Position numbers and translations under genes: made by a program
The notes under the pieces: generated by a model
Told to the model about the DNA's origin: nothing
The model's database searches: none
Seen by the model: the letters and a program-made list of their open reading frames with translations, nothing else
Part shown: positions 45,573 through 56,693 of the stretch, piece by piece
Numbering within the stretch: the stretch's first letter is position 1
How the letters are laid out: each line of letters opens with the position of its first letter
Origin: Porogramme epimiltina
Lineage: Eukaryota > Basidiomycota > Agaricomycetes > Polyporales > Polyporaceae
Assembly: GCA_900155495.1 (NCBI GenBank)
Contig: FTLJ01000787.1
Span: 1 to 60,909 of the forward strand
Length of the DNA stretch: 60,909 bases
Reading direction: 5' to 3'

Positions 45573-47166
45573 TTAGATATCCGGGAACCAGCGAGAACCA
45601 TGGTCTAGGAGTGGCTTGCGTGCCAGTCTCCCACCCCTACGCATCCCATACATGACGCTCCCACCCATTATCACCAGATATCTGAGGGTTGAAAGCCCGT
45701 CAAACGATGCGGCGTAGAAGGATGAGATTTGAGGTTCACGTGATGGTAAGTCTGTATCAAGTATGTTGTGTGCAATCGTGGCGTCAGATGTGCTATCGTC
45801 TTGATTAGCAGCGCCCTCATCACCTTTACTAGCAGCTCCAGCCTCGCGGTCCCTACCACCCGTGGATCCCACCTGCAGGCTGCCTGGCATAATGAGGCTG
45901 GTTTCGATATAAAAGACACAAAACTCGAGGGCGTGGAGACATCGAAGTCCTAACATTACGTCTCCCTGTGAGGATACATAATGCTTAATGAGTGGAAACG
46001 AAGGGCGGAACGATAGCTACAAAACGCACCAGGATCTCAAAGATGTCAGTGTTCCATTTGGTGTGGTTCCTTGGTTGAATTAGGTATATAGACAGTCGAC
46101 GAAGCCCACGGAGGCTGCCCTCTGCACACTCCAAGAACGCTCGGAGGCGCTCAGTGAGATGCTCCGGATCGGCCTTTCTAATCTTGAGCTCCCTAGGGCG
46201 TGCACGCTCCATTACATCTTTGAGCATGAAAGTTGACCAGGATCGCATGTCGTTGAAAACAAGATTGCGGACCGGGCATGGGAGGGCTAGGTTGTATGCT
46301 CGTGAGAGGTCCTGTACGTAGAAGACGTCTATAAACGGCCAAACGCTATTGCCGAGGAGTCTGTTTTGTTGGGCGTTGTAGTCGTGGACGACGCGGCGGC
46401 GGGCTTGGACAGTGGTGTGGGAAGTATGAGCCTGAGGGGATATAGTGATCTGTGCGCCTTTGCGGACTACCAGCTCCTTGACATGGGGGAATGTGTTCGC
46501 CCAATGAGCGATAGGACACCTGCGCCCTATCAGGACAAGCTTCCGGAGCTGGGGGTAAACGGGGAAAGGAGTAGATGGCGTATAGAACTTCCAATCTTGC
46601 AGAACAAGTTCTGAAAGTGTGGGGCAGATAATTGGGCGTATAAGATCGATTGGATTCATCCCCATGTTTTCATCGTCATGAACTACTTCAGCATATTGAA
46701 GGGGCCAGCGGGCAGCTTCCAGTAGTTGGTAGGTAAGAGTTCCTCCCCCGGACAAGTAGAGGTGGTCGATTGTACGGAGAGACGCAAGCGCGAAGGGTAT
46801 GTTTACATGATTGTGGAGAGTTGTCTCAGCGCTGGTCAATCGGAGATGCTTGAGGTTTATGGCGCGGCAAATGATGTCTGAGAGCTCCTCAAAGACCTCC
46901 GGCGAAAGCTCTTCTTCACCCATGGCGAGAGATCGTAGATAGTGATACCTGCCACCCTCCGCCCGCATGAAACCGATAAAGGACATGACGCCTTCGTCTC
47001 CAAGCTCGTCGATTTCGATGGAGGCCTCTAGGTGAGGATGTCGAAGTATGCACTTCGAAGCTTCTCGATTGAGTTGGTGACTTGTAAGCATAAGAGTAAA
47101 CAGGGTGTCCCAATCTGAGTGCGATACGACAACACAGAGGACGTCGAGGTTTAGCCAAGGGACCAT
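45573..47166 (-). CDS. F-box/LRR-like protein, family II member 3 (509 aa)
   Basis: Exons 47166-46030 and 45965-45573, joined in phase 0 (FEIL|GDVMLGLRCLH). It starts MVPWLNLDVLCVVVSHSDW. The conserved body includes REASKCILRHPHLEASIEID, LKHLRLTSAETTLHNH, PTLSELVLQDW and LALPCPVRNLVFNDM, and the end is VMYGMRRGGRLARKPL. It is in tandem with members 1 and 2. Upstream non-coding parts of these genes also resemble each other (the GCGCTTG...GCCGAG block near 47420 and 43040), so the promoters were duplicated too. Confidence 0.8.
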
Positions 47167-47199
47167 GGTGGGGAATTTCCTCAAGCGCGAGCTCTACAA

Positions 47200-47840
47200 G
47201 GTGTATCCTCTCGTAAACACGACGGGCTATGGTTTTAAACCACGGCGTGCAGCGTACTCACTAGCGTCAAGGGGGTATTCGCTAAGCGGGTATGCTGGAT
47301 AACACACACACAGAGAGAGAGAGAGACCACAACTACAACTTCCGGCGAGTGAAACAGCGTTGACCTCGAGGAGTCATCGAAGCTCATGGCGATGGCATGA
47401 CCATGGGCAGGTGACACTCAGCGCTTGTATTATACTGAGAGCGCCGAGAATTCTTCTCATTCCTCTCCCAAACACCTGTAAATCCGTCGGAGGCCTCAGC
47501 TGTCCCGAAAATACAGTAAAAATAGGCACGACACTGAACTTTCTCATCTAGATTTGTCATATGTCATATGTCACGTGCCCTCTTGTGATGAGTATCAACT
47601 CGTTGAGCCAAGATCTCTACTGAACCTTGATTGAGCGAAGAGGAGGCTTGCCGGGCTTACAAGTAGGGTGTACACATGTGCCATGAGGGAGGGCAATAAA
47701 GGTGCACCTATAGTAATTGTTATGATACTCGTGTCGATTTCGCTCGTTGAAAGGCGTGATCATAAGTGGTCGTCGTATCGTAGTCATTAGGGTACGGGAG
47801 CGATACAATACAACTATGTACATACGGTCCTGAAAGTAGA
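47200..47840. other. stretch without a supported gene
   Basis: It includes a short CA/GA-rich stretch near 47305-47325 and the upstream block shared with other family II genes. No coding evidence. Confidence 0.55.
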
Positions 47841-49309
47841 TTATGCAGGTGGCTCAGCAGACGCGGGGCTAGCATCGTCCTCGTCAACAAGTCCGAGTTC
47901 GTACACGATCGTGTCGAGCACCACCTTAGGCTTCAGCAACATCGTGGTCACAATACCATCCTCCCCCTCCGCCTCAACCTCCCCGCTCCCATCCCCGCCC
48001 TCAGCGGCCACCTTTTCCGTCCTTCGAAGACCCAGATCCACCGTGGACAACACGCGCGGGAGAATGCCTGGCGGGCCCGTCGCGCCGATCTCGCCATTGT
48101 AGATGTCCTCCATCGCGCCCGCGTCGAACTCGTCGTCGATGCGCACGACGAGCACCTCGTAGTCGCACGCGACGACGTCCTCGCCGACGACGCGCTGCAG
48201 CGCGAGCGCGGTGCGCGCGATCGCGTCCACGTGCGGCCCGTGCGCGGCGTACACCTCGTCCGGGGACGCCGCCGCGCCGCGCGCGAGCGTGAGCAAGTCC
48301 GCGACGCGCTCCGCGAGCTGCTGCGCGAAGTCGCCCGCGAGGTCGCGGCCATTATAGAGGCGGCGCTTGGAGTACTTGCGCGCGTGGGCGCGCCAGCGCC
48401 CCGCAGTGAGCTGCGACTCTGCGCGTGGGGAAGAGGCGGACGGGAACGCGTGAGCAGCCAGGCCGGCGCGTGGAGGAGGGACGGTGGCGTACCTGAGCGC
48501 CTAAGGAGCCTATAGACTCCGGAAAACACGGACTTGCTCTGGTGCTGGAAGTCCCACGCGGAGACGACCTCGGCGGCGAAGCCGACCATGTCCGCCTTGA
48601 GGGCGATGTCGATGAGGATCGGGTCCTCCTGGTGGTGGATGGACTCGAGCAGCTCGGCCATGACGGGCCCGACCGCCTCACGGGCGCGCTCGAACGCGGC
48701 GGCGACCTTGTGCGCGTCGGGCGCATCCGCGACCCTGAACGCGTTAGTAACTCGCGAAGCGACCTCGGAGATCTCAAAGTTTAAAGTCCGGACCATCTGC
48801 AGCACCGTCTCGTCCGTCGTAGAGATCGTCGCGCGCAGTGCCGGCAGATCGCCCTCGGATATCGGGCTAGTTGCAGCGGGGTGCGCGGGCGACCGTTCCT
48901 CGGCGTCGGCGTCGCGGTCTGTGCCTCGGGCCTCATCGACATCCCGGTCGCGGTCTCCGCGGACGCGCGCCTGAAGGCCGTCAATCTTCTGTCGTTGCTC
49001 CGCCAGTGCCGCGTCCTTCTCCCGCAGTGCCGTTCCGCGGCGTTCCAGCTCCGCCCGGGCGAGCGCGTCCATGCGCCCCCAGAATTCGCCCCGCTCCTCC
49101 CTCTCCTCCTCCGCCGCCCCCGCCCGGCTGCGCGCCTCCTCGACCTGCGCGCGCAGCTTCTCACATTCCGCCCGTGCCGCGCGGAGCTGTGCGCGCTCGG
49201 CGCGCATCCGGCGCGCGACCGACGTGGCGTATCCAAGGGTAGTGAGGGCGAGGGCGACCTTGCACGCGCCCGCCGCGAACGAGAGCAGGGAGGAGCCGGA
49301 GGGAGGCAT
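47841..49309 (-). CDS. membrane-anchored coiled-coil protein (464 aa), uncharacterised
   Basis: Exons 49309-48493 and 48418-47841, joined in phase 1 (LLRRSE|SQLTAGRWRA). The N-terminus SLLSFAAGACKVALALTTLG is a signal-anchor-like hydrophobic segment. It is followed by about 100 residues of coiled coil rich in A/E/R (RAERAQLRAARAECEKLRAQ). Then come a charged linker, a helical domain (LNFEISEVASRVTNAF), and a C-terminal region with VACDYEVLVVRIDDEFDAGA and an acidic tail. It resembles a widespread Agaricomycete protein family of unknown role. The exon fit is good. Arg/Ala-rich frames on other strands are shadows. Confidence 0.78.
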
Positions 49310-50882
49310 GATGGCGTAGAAGGGAGGGGCGTCGTCGTCGACTGTGGTCGTGTGTTCAGCGTAAAGGGGGGCCCATCAGAGATACTGGGGGAAGGGGAAG
49401 TGAAAGGAAGGAGAGCGCGCGACGCGCGTAGACATATCGTCTCCGGCCACGCCCTCTCCGCCCCGTCTGGGCTGTGCAGCATTCCTCCGCCGGAAAGGCG
49501 CACGGCGCGTGCGTGCCGCCTGTTGATGGCTCGGGAGCATGCAACACGATGCCGCGGGCGTGCGCTGTGCGACGGCGGGAACGCCCACGGCGGGGTTCAT
49601 GAGGACGGTGCGGAGGTCGTATGATGGGGCGAGAAGCCGCGCAATTTAGTGCCTTCTGGAGTGCAATCCCTGGCCAAAATTCCGTTTTAGCCTTTAGAAT
49701 AACACGGATCGAGGGTCTGCCGAGGCTGGCGACGCACCGTGGTGATGTCAGGGTGCACGCCGTGGGGGCATGGCGGCACCTGGCATCCGTTGTGCTGGCG
49801 TTTCGACGCATGGAGTGGCACCCTTGAGAAGGGCGGCTGACACGTGGTAGCATCGTGGCTTAATTGAGGCACGCAGTCATCCGCTCCGTGGTCCGGTGGG
49901 AAACGGGTCCGGCGTGTTACGAATGTGTCTCATAGGGCTAGAGAGCGCGTGCCATATGAACGCCGCTCACCTCGAACGAATCGGATGGACCATCTCCGCG
50001 TCGGCGCAGCGCTCCGTGCAAGCGGAGGTATCCCGCGTTATCGCCGTGAACCCCTGAGGGCGTATCGTATGAAAACTATGAACTTGGCGACGAGTGACAT
50101 CACTTACTAGCCGACAGCTGACAAGATCATATGTGAAGCCGTCCCGCCCAAATGTGCTGATAATCTTGTGTTACGTTGATGGCCAGGTCTGCCGTGTTGG
50201 AGATTGAGATGGAACCTATATAGCGGGGCATGCCTTCAGAGAGTAATGTATTGCAGGGAGAAGGGATTGAGGATATAGACGTACAGCAGGTCCCTTAAAT
50301 GAACTGCTATGGAGGAGAATGTTGCCGGCGACGTCCATCGTTACAGCCTTCCTTCGCAGTAGCTATCTGACGTGCTGAAATCCGACCAATGTGTCGTTGG
50401 ACTGCTTCAGCAATGCTTTCTATGTCAAAACGGGCGTAGAGGGGGCTGATCTGAATGGCGAATGCCGCGCATAGGGCACTATTCGAGGGGGAGGGTCAGC
50501 TATTGTTATGCATATAGTCAACGAGATCTAGAGTGATCACTAACATTGAGTTTAACTCGCAGAGGCCATTTAGTTCGTATATGAAATGATACCGTGAATA
50601 TTTACACCTTCTTCATAATGCCCTGGCTCAAAAACCCTGAGCGCATCGTGTCGCCTGGAGGGTAGCTGCTGCTGGAAGGAGAAGCAGAGCAAGCCGACAT
50701 GGACGACGTTCCGGGTTAGGGACGATAAGTAGGCGCCATTCGGCGCTTCGGCCCCGATCGGCTTTGCTTAAGCGCCACGTCAGTGCGCCGACTGTAATGT
50801 ATACCGCCCATGGGCTGCTTTTGACTCCGGCGCAATAGCATCTACCAGGCAAGTCAATCCTCGTTTCGCGACTGTTGCATAA
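49310..50882. other. 1.57-kb stretch without a supported gene
   Basis: Promoter side of the coiled-coil gene at left and of the family II gene at right. Short open frames here show no domains or splice coherence. Confidence 0.6.
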
Positions 50883-52545
50883 ATGTATCTTACACCCAGT
50901 CTCAGTACCGAAGTATTTCTTTGGAACCTCTGTAGGCCCGTTGCCGGAGACATGTGCACTATCTCACAGGGTCCTCCGAGTCTCAACTTGAACCTCGACA
51001 TCCTCGACACCGTCGTGGCCTGGTCGGATCGAAGCACCCTCCTCGCCCTCATGCTTTCGTGCCGCTATCTCAACAGCGAAGCTTCAAAGCGTCTCCTTCA
51101 GCACCCTGATCTTGAAGACTACATCCAGATTGACGGGAAGGGTGATCAGGGTGTAATGTCCTTCGTCAGTTTCATGCATGGAACGGGGGGAGATCGCTAC
51201 TGCTATCTACGGGCGGTCACTCTGGGCGGCGTTGAAATCTCGCATACAGTTGCTGAGAAACTAGTAGATGTCCTGCGCAGGGCCAAGAATCTCAAATTCT
51301 TCAGCTTTCGCGACGCCGACTCAAGTCTCAGTCTACATCGTGACACAGTACCTGTCCTGAATTCACTTCGCTCCATAGAGGTCCTCAAAATATGCTTGGC
51401 GGGAGAACATACACACCGCCTCCTCGAGAATGCAAACTGGCCCCTTTTATCCGTCGAACTTCACGGCCCCTACATATCAGCGAGAGAGTTGGGCAAGCGG
51501 GATAATACGAATCCGATGGACCCTTTCGTGCTTCTCCGAGCAGCCCGCTCTACCCTCATTCAGCTCACCTGCATCAACTGGATTGAGTATGGCGAGCCCT
51601 TCCGTACCTTGCCAGTATATGTATTCCCTCGTCTCATCAAGCTCAACGTAGTCCAATTCCGCTCTCCTAGTGCAGCCCCCTGGGTCGAGCCCTTTCCCAA
51701 CGTCAGGGAATTTACAACACAAACTTTCAAGTGGTATTCTCTGCGGAGGGGGGACTATGCTCCCCCGGATCTCACGTGGGAACATGATCGCAATGCCACC
51801 AAGAACGCGAGGCTGCGCGACCGTTTCTGGCCGGCACTAGACGTCTACAATGGCAGGACCCTCACCGACTTATACCTCCTCGCGCTCCCATGCCCGATCC
51901 GGAGGGTCTCGCTTGCGACCATGCCCAACCGATGGACGCGTATATTTGAGGACGCGATGCGGCACACGCAGGTGAAGGAGCTCAAGATCGGACACTTGTC
52001 ACCCGAAGACCTCGCGGGAGACCTCTGCGCGTGCTTTGAGTGCGCGGCCGATAGCCTAGTAGAACTCCACTGGCTGTGCCTCTGCCTCGAGCGGCAGGAG
52101 AAAGACACAGAAACGCTCGATATCTTCACTGTCCTGGTGTGTGTTCCCACACTTTTGCACTCGCGCTTACTTAACGCCGCTACAGCATGACGTAGCCTCT
52201 GGCCTACAAAGTCTCGGCGCTCTCGAAACCCTCATCCTACAAATCGACACGAACCTGCTGACAAACGACTGCCTCCGAAGTCTGTCGCGCTTTCTTCAAG
52301 GCAACGACAATGATAGCGCTTCGGAGGATGATCCTTCTTACGAAGACGCTTTGCATGTAGAGCCCGATATTTCAGAGACGGAGTACCGGAAGATAGAGGA
52401 GCAGCTAGTGACTTTGTGCGATGTGTCTTTCGTCACATTGCCGACCCTTTCTGTCATGTACGTACAGGCTGGGGATAGGATGTATGGGATGCATCGGGGT
52501 GGAGAGGTCTCCAAGATGGAGTACGCCGACTGGCCCGATACTTAG
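50883..52545 (+). CDS. F-box/LRR-like protein, family II member 4 (537 aa)
   Basis: Exons 50883-52136 and 52186-52545, joined in phase 0 (FTVL|HDVASGLQSL), the same donor position as its siblings. Motifs: LNLNLDILDTVVAWSDRSTL, SEASKRLLQHPDLEDYIQID, VMSFVSFMHGTGG, LYLLALPCPIRRVSL and the end RMYGMHRGGEVSK. An internal ATG at 50952 is an alternative start. It is on the opposite strand from members 1-3 and is the most diverged. Confidence 0.8.
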
Positions 52546-52723
52546 CCCCCCCCGTGTTAGCCACTATACAATCACTCATACGAAATGGTCAACATTAGGG
52601 TAGATGCAATGACACGTAGATCATACGACCTGAAGACGGCCCTGGAAAAGCGACCTCCGTTCCTCCACCAAACGTTAGTAGATCATTTCGTCGGTATCAA
52701 GGTAGAGCAGCATCAACAACTCC

Positions 52724-54475
52724 TCAGTTACCTGCACAATTCGAGGTGATGACCATCCTCCCACTCCGCTCGACGCTGAAAGTCTTCACTATGGCACTCG
52801 GCCACGCGGTCACCCGGCGTGTGTCAAGTGTGACTTTGTTCAGCAACGGGAGCGCTGCGAACGCGCGAGCGGCGTACGGTGAGAAATCCATGGTGTAAAT
52901 GTAGCTTCCAGTAGGCGTGATTGTGTCGGGTGTACGTATGGGTGCTGGTGATTGGCTACGAGTGATAGCGTAATCCATTACACTTGTCGTATGGTGGCTT
53001 TCGGCGGGATTCATGATGCCATTTGGGAAAAGGTGATGGTCATAAGGATGCGTCGATGACGGGGGCGGTGGCGCCTCAGGCTCGCGGTCGTCCTCGGCAA
53101 GATAAATTTGGAAATAGACGGTCCGCAGCTCGCGGGCTGAAAGCGCGTGAATGTACTGCTCCTGTGCCGATCTGTCAGGCGAGCGGAAGAGAAGTCAGAA
53201 GTGTCGCGTGTAACGCACGAGAAAGTTGTCCATGAATTCCTCTGGATAATGATGGGTGAACGATACGGTGTCGATTGAGATCGTGAGGTCGGAGAGTTGG
53301 CGTAAGCCTGGGAGACGGAGCAAGTCCACAACGGCTGCTGGCGGCAACTCGGGATACAGACTGAGGTAGAGAGACGATGGCAATGCGGTGTTGAGAATCG
53401 TGGGTATGTATGGAACTGTGTCCTTTCTTGCATCGACCATGAGCGCTGCAATAGGACAGGGAATTGCAAGGAGATAAAGGTCCAACGGTGACGCGCAGAC
53501 TTCCTCAAGCCGTTGCCACGTCCCGCGGGTGACCTGCTGGGCGGCGTTTTGCGAGCGAATTTCATCCGCGACCGTCCTTCTCATGTGAGGATCTTCGGTG
53601 GAAACTGAAAGTCGAGCAAGATTGGGGCACGACAGCACCCATGGTAAGGTGAGAGGATAATGGAGGTCGCTGAGCGTCAGGTCATGCAGGTTCGGGTAGA
53701 CGGGAGGATCGAGAACTGGATCGCTGCACTCTGTCCACCCCTCAACCGTAAGGGCCTCCAAAGTCATGCGAGCATTTTTGAGCATCACCAATGGATGGGG
53801 AATCTCCCGTAGGTTAGTAACGCCCCGATTTGAGATGCTGTAGGATCGTTTACCGAGGATGACGTTTTTAAGGGGCCACTGAGTCGTCTCTAGCATCTTA
53901 CAAGTGAATCTGCGGGCTCCATCCACTGAGAAACGTTTGACGTTGGGAATGGTGGAGAATGCGTGTAGGAGGTCTGGGTTGAACAAGAACGTTGTTTCCG
54001 GATGGAGTAGCTGGAGAGTTTCGAGGTTGGTTGCGTGAACGAAGCCCCGTGTGAAAGCTTGTACAGCTTCTTTGCTGAGAGGGGCTTCGAGATATCCGAA
54101 GTGAAGGGACGTGAGGTGTTTCCACGCGGAGATGTCTCGCGCAAGCATGAATATGGAGAATGACGCGACTTTGTTGTCGGTATCGAGTGTTACGGTACCA
54201 CGGAGGATATGTGGCAAGCCATCACGATGGAGATCGCTGCAAGTGCGCATAAGGAGGCTGACAACAGCAGGACTTGATAGAGCAGCCATGTAAAGGAGCA
54301 CATCATGGTTGAGCTGTGGTGCGGCCCCTGTGATCTGTTAAGTGAGATGTGTATGATGAGCGTCCAGAAATTGACTGGGCAGTGGCAGATTGGGGGCAAT
54401 GCCGTGCCTGAGGTTTACCTTGTGAGAGTGACTGGTGATGGAGGGATACGAGTCTGAGCTCACAGGATCCGGCAT
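52724..54475 (-). CDS. LRR/F-box-like protein, family I member 2 (536 aa)
   Basis: Exons 54475-54419, 54334-53219 and 53161-52724, all in phase 0. It starts MPDPVSSDSYPSITSHSHK and runs into QLNHDVLLYMAALSSPAVVS, an F-box-like N-terminus parallel to LNHDILFHIAEMSDRPTIG in the gene at 35120. Body motifs: IPNVKRFSVDGARRFTCKML, WPLKNVILG, YPNLHDLTLSDLHYPLTLPW and LALPCPIAAL-type lines. The last exon contains ELRTVYFQIYLAEDD. Probable adaptor-type protein. Confidence 0.78.
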
Positions 54476-54556
54476 GCCTTTGTGTGGAAGTGAGTAGAAT
54501 TACAAAGGCAATCGACGCGACAATTGCAACGGAAAAGTTGAACGCGGCTTGATCTA

Positions 54557-55357
54557 CACTGCTGCACGTCTCGCGCTGGGAAACCAGATGGCTGATGGCC
54601 ACCTGAGCTCGGGGTGACGTTACAGGTGGGAATTGGCTGAATATCAGTGTGGAGTTCAGGTGCAGGGCAGCAATGTGGGACTCAGGGCCGAGGGGAGTGG
54701 AATCCAGATGGCGGGCGCTTACCACCTGGCAGCCACCTGCGGGGGACCTGGCGGACCAAATTGGGGACTTAGCACTTTCTGAGCCGTCCCTGCCAGGCCC
54801 CCTTTGTCTTCGAAGTATTATTTGTACTATACGAAGTCAACAAGCTTATTAGAAGGTCAGGTGTACAATAATAAGGTAGAGTCTCCGTTTAGTAGAACCT
54901 TGTGTCAAGAGGCTTTAGTGAGTTTGTTGGCACCCGTTGCTGCTTTCCTTGAGATGAGGGGATCGCGGTGAAATATCGTTAAGTCAGAAATCATAAAGTG
55001 GTGATATATACTTGCTATTTACAAGGGCTAATGTGGACCGATGGTGCAGAGGTCGAACGCGTTGTATCGCTTCCATACCTGTATTGTTGTTCCGTTGATA
55101 GTCTCCTGTGATCGACTCTTGATGCGTGCACTATTTTATTCCATTTTTCTGTCGTCTCACCGCCATCACCCCGCTCTCAGCCGCCCCGGCACGTAGACGC
55201 CCGCAGGTGGATTCCACCTTTGAGGGGCGCTGGCTTTCAGGCAGGACGTGAGTGGTTTCCGCGTGGCTGCCCTGCATCTGTGATCCAGGTGGGAGAGCCT
55301 TTCAAATCCACCGGGCCATCAACCATCTGGTTTCCCAGCGCGAGACGTGCAGCAGTG
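54557..55357. mobile_element. ~0.8-kb non-autonomous element with CACTG terminal inverted repeats
   Basis: Both ends read CACTGCTGCACGTCTCGCGC inward, continuing TGGGAAACCAGATGG. Looser similarity runs for ~200 bp per arm (TGCAGGGCAGC; GTGGAATCCA; CCACCTGCGGG). The inside shows no transposase. Flanks are CTA and TAG, so either TA is a 2-bp target duplication or the repeat is three bases longer. The ends suggest a CACTA-like element; this is tentative. Confidence 0.7.
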
Positions 55358-55360
55358 TAG

Positions 55361-55690
55361 GCGTGGCGCGAGACGCTGACATAACTCTCGGCATTGGGCG
55401 GCAACCCTATATTCCGGGCGCCGCTCGAACGCTCCCATCCGGACGAGGACCATCGCGGCGCGCGTGAGACCCATTCACCATCTCCCATGGCTGCCTTTCT
55501 GACGAGTACGACTGGATGTAGTGCCCCCAGCCCATCCGGCTGCACGGAAACAGCACCATTCTCCTTCGATGAGCCGTCATGAAAACCGGCCCCCCTTCAC
55601 CCGTCCTGGCAAGCGATGGAGGAAGACACATATCATCCCTGTTCGAATGGGATTTCGGAGGTCCGTCCGGACAAACATATGAGGGAGTTT
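55361..55690. other. stretch without a supported gene
   Basis: Nothing beyond short unsupported frames between the element and the possible gene at 55713. Confidence 0.5.
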
Positions 55691-55712
55691 CCCAGGGCCT
55701 GCTGCGTCCATA

Positions 55713-56370
55713 ATGGGCTACTATGTGGGGCTAGCAGGGAAGGTGAACAATGTGAGTCACGCCTCGATTCTACTTGTTTCTGTCTTGACCGCGACATGCA
55801 GCACCTATGCAAGCGGGCTCTGTTCAGACGAGCTCCGAATCGCATCTCCTTTTCTGTCGAGAGTCGAAGATGGAGCTTTTGCATATCCTCCGTCTCAAGA
55901 CCGAGACTCCAACGGCGAAATAATAAGCGTGAGGTGGACAGTTGGACGGGCGGGTGGAGCAGACAATGTGTCGGTTGAGTGGTACCAGGTGAGTTCTTTG
56001 TACGCCCACTCTCGTGCGCGACTCAGCATATATCCATCATATAGCCCTCTCGATACTTTCGAATCCTTCGCGTGCAAGTCGATCGCCGCGTGCATCGCGT
56101 CTCCGCCCCTATAGTCACAGCTTATCACTATTCGGAACATTCTTACAATTCTGATTGTACCACGCCCGCGAAATCAGCGTAAAAACGTGTCTCGTTTCGG
56201 TCACTGGTTCAATGTACAAGCTGCCTTTTCAAACCGACTATCTTCGCACGGCGGTGGTGTTCGGCTTGCGTGCGACTGCGGGCGCGCCCAGACCTGCCGT
56301 TGCAGAAAGACTGTCCTCCAATTCGAATACGTACGTGGTGACTAGCTCTGACATGTTTTGGGCCTCGTGA
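55713..56370 (+). CDS. possible small gene of unknown function
   Basis: ATG at 55713 opens MGYYVGLAGKVNN, followed by a donor GTGAGT and an acceptor CAG near 55800. An exon then reads EIISVRWTVGRAGGADNVSV, and a further one contains TAVVFGLRATAGAPRPAV. The splice phases were not verified throughout, and I recognise no family. It could also be chance open frame. Confidence 0.25.
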
Positions 56371-56693
56371 GTCGACCTTCCTCCTCCAGATTGCAAATGA
56401 CCGCTGCCGATGCGCGGGGCGTCGGAGTCACCAAGCTTGGCATTCCCCCGAGCGCGCCCTCGAATGGGCGGCATTTCCAAATAAGGCATGCGTCGGGGGC
56501 GGGGAGGCGGTGCCCCTGCGGCACGGACCATATCAAGAGGGACTCGTGATCATTATCTCCACCTCGGCATTACCTGTCCGGCACCGCCATCCGTCGTATA
56601 AAATCCGCACATCGCGCCAGACAACGCTGTCAACGTCGATCCTCCCCTTCCTCACCAGTGACCACAGCAGCACCACTCGCAACGACGCTCACC

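Noticed and set aside
47948..49503. Long Arg/Ala/Ser-rich frames on several strands
   Set aside because: They are shadows produced by GC-rich third positions of the coiled-coil gene.
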